From contig CAXIPT010000008.1 in NCBI GenBank assembly GCA_964030475.1, forward strand, positions 4,370,075 to 4,434,074: 64,000 bases of DNA, written 5' to 3'. Under the pieces are notes generated by a model. The model did not search any database and had not been told where the DNA came from. It saw only the letters and a program-made list of their open reading frames with translations. This document shows positions 59,211 to 64,000 of this stretch, piece by piece (the first letter of the stretch is position 1; every line of letters starts with the position of its first letter). Source of the DNA: Tethya wilhelma. Its lineage: Eukaryota > Porifera > Demospongiae > Tethyida > Tethyidae. Made by a program: the position numbers and the translations under genes.

Positions 59211-59541
59211 CAAGTCCTGGCCACACCCACAAATGACCACTCCCACTAAATTAAGAAACAGACAGTATTAGTATAATCACCATAGTAAGATAAGATAATT
59301 ATGTACATGTGAAATATTATTATTATGTAAAATTAATAACAAGATTAATAATTTTTGCTTTTTACTGTCTAGCAGTAACTTTCACGAATCATCAAAATGG
59401 GTAGAATAAAACATTGGTGGTTAAAATACAGAGCTTACAATAATTATTTTCAACATAAACACACTAATACCACAACATGTATAAGATATATTATCTTATC
59501 ACTATATATAGTTCTCCAATCAGCTGATGGAGAAGTTGCAA
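59211..59541. other. Convergent 3' ends of RRM1 and TMEM144
   Basis: AT-rich with AATAAAA-type polyadenylation words on the plus strand near 59405. No gene signal was seen. Confidence 0.5.
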
Positions 59542-62028
59542 TCAGCAATGATGCTGTTTAGAAAGAGCATCCATTACCAAACCACCGATCGCAACAACCA
59601 GAGCAGTGAAATAAAGGACCAGATTCAAAATACCCTGCATAAATAAATAATAACAACAATGGTAACTGCAAAACTATGAGAGATCGATCACCTAGAGCAA
59701 GCATGATATTGCTATTGTCTCTTGTCAAGAGTTATGTGATTACAGCCATGGATTTCTTCTCTGTAACCTGATTAGTTAAGTGGCAGCTGTTGGCCAGCAA
59801 CCTCTCTAATCTTATAGTGCCCATACCTTAATTTCTCTGTACAAGATAATCCCGTAGAGAGAGCTCACAAAACCAGGTCCCTGAGAGAAGAGAAAGAGAG
59901 ATAAGATTATCAGTATTGTCTTGTTATCATTCAATACTCTTCCATTGACAGTGGTCTGGCTAGCAGAGTAGTTATAGGTAATCAGTAAATTGCTATAATT
60001 TTATTACATAAAAATTATATACAAGGTATAAATACAGTCTGTCTCTATGTGTGATGTCGTCTACTTACTGCTGTCACCATAGGGAACGCAACTGCAAGAG
60101 ACAAGTGTTGGTTGGCCAAGAACCATCCCACTGTGTGTGTGTATGTGTGTGTGTATGTGTGTGTGTGTACGTGTACACATAAGGTACAAACATATTGCTA
60201 TAGTAACAGTTACTATAGTTTAGCTTATATGTCACATTCTACTGTTCTCACTCATAGCAATGCCCCACATGATTCCAGACACCAGAGCTGGAAGAATCAC
60301 CTTTGGGTAGACTACAGGCTTGTTCCGTTTGAACGAAGCATAGACAATGAAATAGAATGTACTAGTCAGGAGTATCCCGGTGTACGTGCCAAAGATATAC
60401 TCCACATCTATATATAGGGATTACAATAGCGTACAGTTGAGTGGATATCTTGTGAAGAAAGGTGGTGTGAACTGACCTTCACAAGAATGGGCTCCATCGT
60501 TGCACAGCTTCATAAACTGGACTGGTAAGAACAGAAACCCGTAGAACAGTCCAGATATGAGGGACAGTACAAACCCTCTGTATATACAAAGAAAATTAAA
60601 AATGAACACATTTTCACTTAATTGGATAATGAAGTATACTAGAAATATTTCTTACAGTGCTCGTTTTGGCCATACCCCTAACTTGTCAACCCACGAATAA
60701 TCAGCATCTTCATTAGCAGAGGGGTCAGCTGACGAAGCATTGGAACTGCGACTGAAGGTGAGCTGGTCGGCAGGTGCTTGAATGGAAGCACTCGTTCGTT
60801 TGATCTAGACGGAAGAATTGACCATAATTCAATCAGACACGATAAAATTAGCATAATTATATCATTTTTCCCCCCATACCACTCTTTCTCCTAGTGACCC
60901 CTTGAGGGACGTGTTGTTCCCATTAATGAGAGGGTCACGCTCATCAGGTTCCGGAGAACCGTTACCAGATCTCAGCTCCTTCTGAGAGGGCTTTGCCTTC
61001 TTTCCTTCGCTCTTGACAAATGCCAGGATGACCACACTAGCATCATGTTATCAAAAACAATCACCAACGTCTTTGTCGTCATAACCTGAGACCAGGTAGT
61101 GAACCAACTTACCTCACAATGACAGTTGCAACTCCTCCGTAATTTAAACCTTGGCAAGCAATTGGTTGACCCAAAATAAACCTGTATCAAAACAACAGCC
61201 TATGAGTGCTATATACTCATTTGAAGTAGCATCTACAAACCTCCCAGTGCTCCACCCAGCCAACATGTTTGTGACACCCCACACAGTCAATCCCATTGTC
61301 AGGCCCACCATCTTCACAATGGGTACTACCATCAGATTGCCTATTAAAGGAGGGGATGAGTAATTTAGTGAGTTGATAAATAAAATTTTATGATTATAGC
61401 ACTGGTATTGTAATCTCTGTGGATAGGTGAGTACCTGTACACCATATGGCACCTCCTAGGATGGAAGGCAGGAAGAATGGGGGTTGGTAGAGGATCATAT
61501 TCACCACGAGTCCCACAAGCCATATACCAATGCACACGATCCATTGGAAGAACATGCCTATGTACATTGAATAGGAGAATAATATCGCATGGACCATTTG
61601 ACATGGCGACAATCGCTAACCGTCTCCAGTGTCAAAGTTCTTGATGGGGATAAAGTTTGAACCAAAGAACACAACAGCTAGGATGATCCCTATCCAACCA
61701 AGCCACTGTTGTTTGTCCCTGGGATGGTGATGGGGATCAGAGCCATTTTTTGTAGAGTTATCAGCTGAAGGAGCATTACACCAGGATTTATTGATGTGAC
61801 CACCATTTACATTAGCACCTGAAGGTATTGACAGCGAAAACGAAGGGGAGTGAAGGGGGAGTGTTTATGTGGAGTTTTTGGCAGCTCACCTCCGGCTGTC
61901 GTTAGACAGATCCACGAGCCTGGTTTGTATGGTGTGATGTAGCTTCCACCTTGCGAAGCTGTGCTCGGCTCAGAGCTAGCATTTGCAATGCACACAGCGA
62001 CTAAACAGAGAATCAGTATACCTTTCAT
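59542..62028 (-). CDS. TMEM144: TMEM144-family multi-pass membrane protein
   Basis: Twelve exons: 62028-61890, 61819-61621, 61557-61435, 61340-61241, 61181-61113, 61036-60880, 60804-60656, 60577-60477, 60407-60252, 60130-60069, 59880-59827, 59634-59542. A signal-like start (MKGILILCLVAVCIANASSE) precedes the family core: LAVVFFGSNFIPIKNFDTGD, GMFFQWIVCIGIWLVGLVVN, LGGAIWCTGNLMVVPIVK, FGTYTGILLTSTFYFIVYAS, and FPMVTAGPGFVSSLYGIIL. These match TMEM144 helix by helix. It belongs to the drug/metabolite transporter fold and may carry sugars; substrate is unproven. An added N-terminal hydrophilic segment (about 70 residues) and a long central Ser-rich loop distinguish it. Confidence 0.88.
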
Positions 62029-62321
62029 TTTGAACCTTTCTTTGTATCTCGTGACGATGGTTGCCCCTCTAATTAGTCATAAATTGACCTTTTAAGATTT
62101 CGCTTCCTGTGAAAGCGGAAGCAATTTCATCATTACTAGTCTGGCAGCGAGCGCATGTAGAAAGCACATGCGTGCGTAAAGTGTACATGTTTGTGTTGTC
62201 AGTGACTTATTTATTGATTGGCATACCAAAACATCAGCCAAGCTGAACAACAGACAGAAGCTGCCATCGGCTGCAAGACATGCTGGAAGAAGAAACACCT
62301 CTAAAGATCTAGAGTATAATA
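62029..62321. promoter_or_regulatory. Shared upstream region of TMEM144 and the Ser/Arg-rich gene
   Basis: Divergent start codons are 293 bases apart. The region shows no obvious TATA box. Short direct words ATGTGCTTTC/GCACATGCG occur. Confidence 0.45.
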
Positions 62322-63770
62322 ATGAGCATGAAAGTGCACAGTTCGGGAGTAGTGTTGCGACAGAAGTCCCAGCTGCCCGACCCTCCTACGGATTCACTAG
62401 GATACCATCAGGAAATAAGGTTGCAACATGAGATAGATTGTTACTCCGATGGTGGGTATCCTACTCTCCCCCGACCAAAAGTCATCCTCCCTCTACCTCG
62501 GCCCAGTTCACCCTGGAACGCACACCAGGCGTCGCAGTTGCAAACAGTCTCTGTACGTGTTGGGAGTGGCACTGCCAGAGAGAACCGTAGGCGCAGCAGT
62601 AGTCTGAGTGTGGTTGAATGTAACAGAGCCAAGTATAGCCACCGAGCAGCTAGTAAGACTGCTGCTCCGAGGCGTAGTTTGACGACAAAACCAACTGTGA
62701 ATCTAAACAGTGAAATTTCGTCGAATCACATTCACGAGACCAGTTTGGACGACAGCGATTATTCTAGCGCCCAAAGTATCAATACAAGTGCAATTTGCAG
62801 TAAATTGAAAGCTAATAGGGTCGTTGTTGACACTGTCAGAGAGACGAACTCCTCCAAGAACAGAACAGCTGCAGGCAAAGACCGTCTCACACAGAGTTGG
62901 AGCTGTCCAGCTAGTCATAACAGTGAGCATAGTACTACAGGTATGAGTAACCACAACAGTAGAAGAAGAATGGACAGTTCTCGTCCACCACCACCACCTG
63001 GACCAAGTGATACAAGCAAGGGAAAGAAGACCAAGAAAGCTTCCAGGTCACTCACATTTTCATTCGGTTCAAACAGTGAAAAGAAAAGAAGGTCCTTGGG
63101 TTTCTTTGGATCCAAACCACGCAGGCGTTCGGATGAATCAAGCTTTCTGAGAATACCTGGTGAGGGTAGTATGGCTCCTACCAGTCCCATTCTAGTCGGT
63201 AAAGACAGGGCGAGAGGCAAGAGCCGAACACTTCCCTCTACATCAAGGAGCACCGAGTTCCAGCGGCACTGTATTGTAGAGGAGCAAGACAGCAACAGCT
63301 CTCTGGAAGACTGGGGCCCCGAAATCAGCTCAAAGAATCACTTTGGATCGTGTCGAGACCTCACAGAGAAGTCTGGCGGCCGTTCTCGTACCCGTTCTAA
63401 ACACAGACCCGGTCGTCTGAGCACCTCTGTCGAGAGACATGCCTCCTCCTACCACCACGACCCCCTCACTGACAGTCCACTCACGGATGGCAGTACGGGG
63501 GACACTTACAACACCACGTCAGGAAGATCCTCGCGAAGAGACAGTGTCGAATCGCCAAGTTATAGTTTAAGTAGCGAACCGACTCAGCATTTTGACGACG
63601 ACAGCACTGAGGAATGGAGCAGAGAGGAGAGGCCGCGAAGAGAAAGGAAACTCTCCGACCCTGCTTCCTCTTCGCCGGACATGAACGGCCAGGAGGGAAG
63701 GAAGACGGTGATAAAGAAAAGAAACACTTTCTGTGTTCGACCGATGAAACAGTCACCAAGACCAGGACGG
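62322..63770 (+). CDS. Large Ser/Arg-rich protein, first coding exon; gene continues off the right edge
   Basis: One exon of about 483 codons from ATG 62322 to an ACGG|GTAAGT donor at 63770. It is hydrophilic, low complexity and basic, with RRSSSL, KKRRSLGFFGSKPRRRSDES, RKLSDPASSSPD and KKRNTFCV. Several R-x-x-S-type sites could be phosphorylated or bound by 14-3-3 proteins. A PPPPPGPSD run could bind SH3 or EVH1 domains. No folded domain or family was recognised; the diagnostic part may lie beyond the window. Later exons are out of view. Confidence 0.65.
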
Positions 63771-63909
63771 GTAAGTTATATTGCTATGTACGTTTGTGTA
63801 TATACAGATGAATGCTTCCAGTAATAGCACTAAAACTATTATAGTTTAGACTGAGTTATGAATAATAATATTATATTTCACGCTAATCGTATAACCTGTG
63901 AAAACATTC

Positions 63910-63928
63910 ACACACACACACACACACA

Positions 63929-64000
<72 letters not shown>
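63910..64000. repeat. (CA)n followed by (CT)n at the right edge
   Basis: A compound microsatellite that continues past the window. It lies in the intron after the Ser/Arg-rich exon. Confidence 0.95.

Noticed and set aside
1..64000. Bacterial contamination, CRISPR arrays or tRNA genes
   Set aside because: Spliced animal genes span the window. The only regular repeats are microsatellites without spacers, and no tRNA-like cloverleaf was noticed by eye.

Overview
The window is eukaryotic nuclear DNA from an animal, most likely an early-branching one such as a sponge. Nearly every gene has GT-AG introns. The gene set is metazoan: Mastermind-like, AFF, Shisa-like, RAB30-like and ALKBH8. Genes are tightly packed with short introns, and long (GT)n, (GA)n and (CT)n microsatellites are scattered throughout. 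The species cannot be proven from the sequence. Exon ends were worked out by hand from reading frame and splice signals, so a few may be off by some bases.

Layout. 1-8230 (minus): the 5' end of ALKBH8 runs off the left edge, followed by a Mastermind-like gene whose single intron contains a near-identical repeat of part of its own second exon. 10963-20291 (minus): an AF4/FMR2 (AFF) scaffold. 23450-27868 (minus): PCF11. 28356-34676 (plus): RAB30-like GTPase, an MFS transporter and mitochondrial DNAJA3/Tid1. 34828-35438 (minus): UFM1. 35617-50203: a block dominated by six small Shisa-like membrane proteins, together with the N-terminal half of ETFDH, a TRM9-type tRNA methyltransferase, an unrecognised intronless membrane protein and a broken non-LTR retrotransposon. 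50210-64000: the C-terminal half of ETFDH (plus), a coiled-coil protein with repeated PGAGAP motifs (minus), a WD40 protein (plus), RRM1 (plus), TMEM144 (minus), and a large Ser/Arg-rich exon that runs off the right edge.

The main structural result is that the stretch from the N at 36281 to about 50204 appears to be inverted in this assembly. In the given orientation it cuts two genes. The ETFDH N-terminal half (minus) and C-terminal half (plus) lie 12 kb apart on opposite strands, and Shisa-like gene 1 is cut in its last exon with its tail reappearing reversed at 49811-50203. Reversing the block makes both genes whole and puts all the Shisa-like genes head to tail on one strand. A second artefact is likely at the N at 4083, where two copies of the same 1.5 kb, probably two haplotypes, are placed end to end.

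Functional groupings: ALKBH8 and the TRM9-like enzyme both belong to wobble-uridine modification of tRNA. AFF and PCF11 act on RNA polymerase II elongation and termination. DNAJA3 and ETFDH are mitochondrial. Many neighbours are head-to-head pairs that share short promoters: PCF11/RAB30, UFM1/Shisa-1, ETFDH/TRM9-like, coiled-coil/WD40 and TMEM144/Ser-Arg-rich. The ETFDH/TRM9-like promoter consists almost entirely of a fold-back inverted-repeat element.
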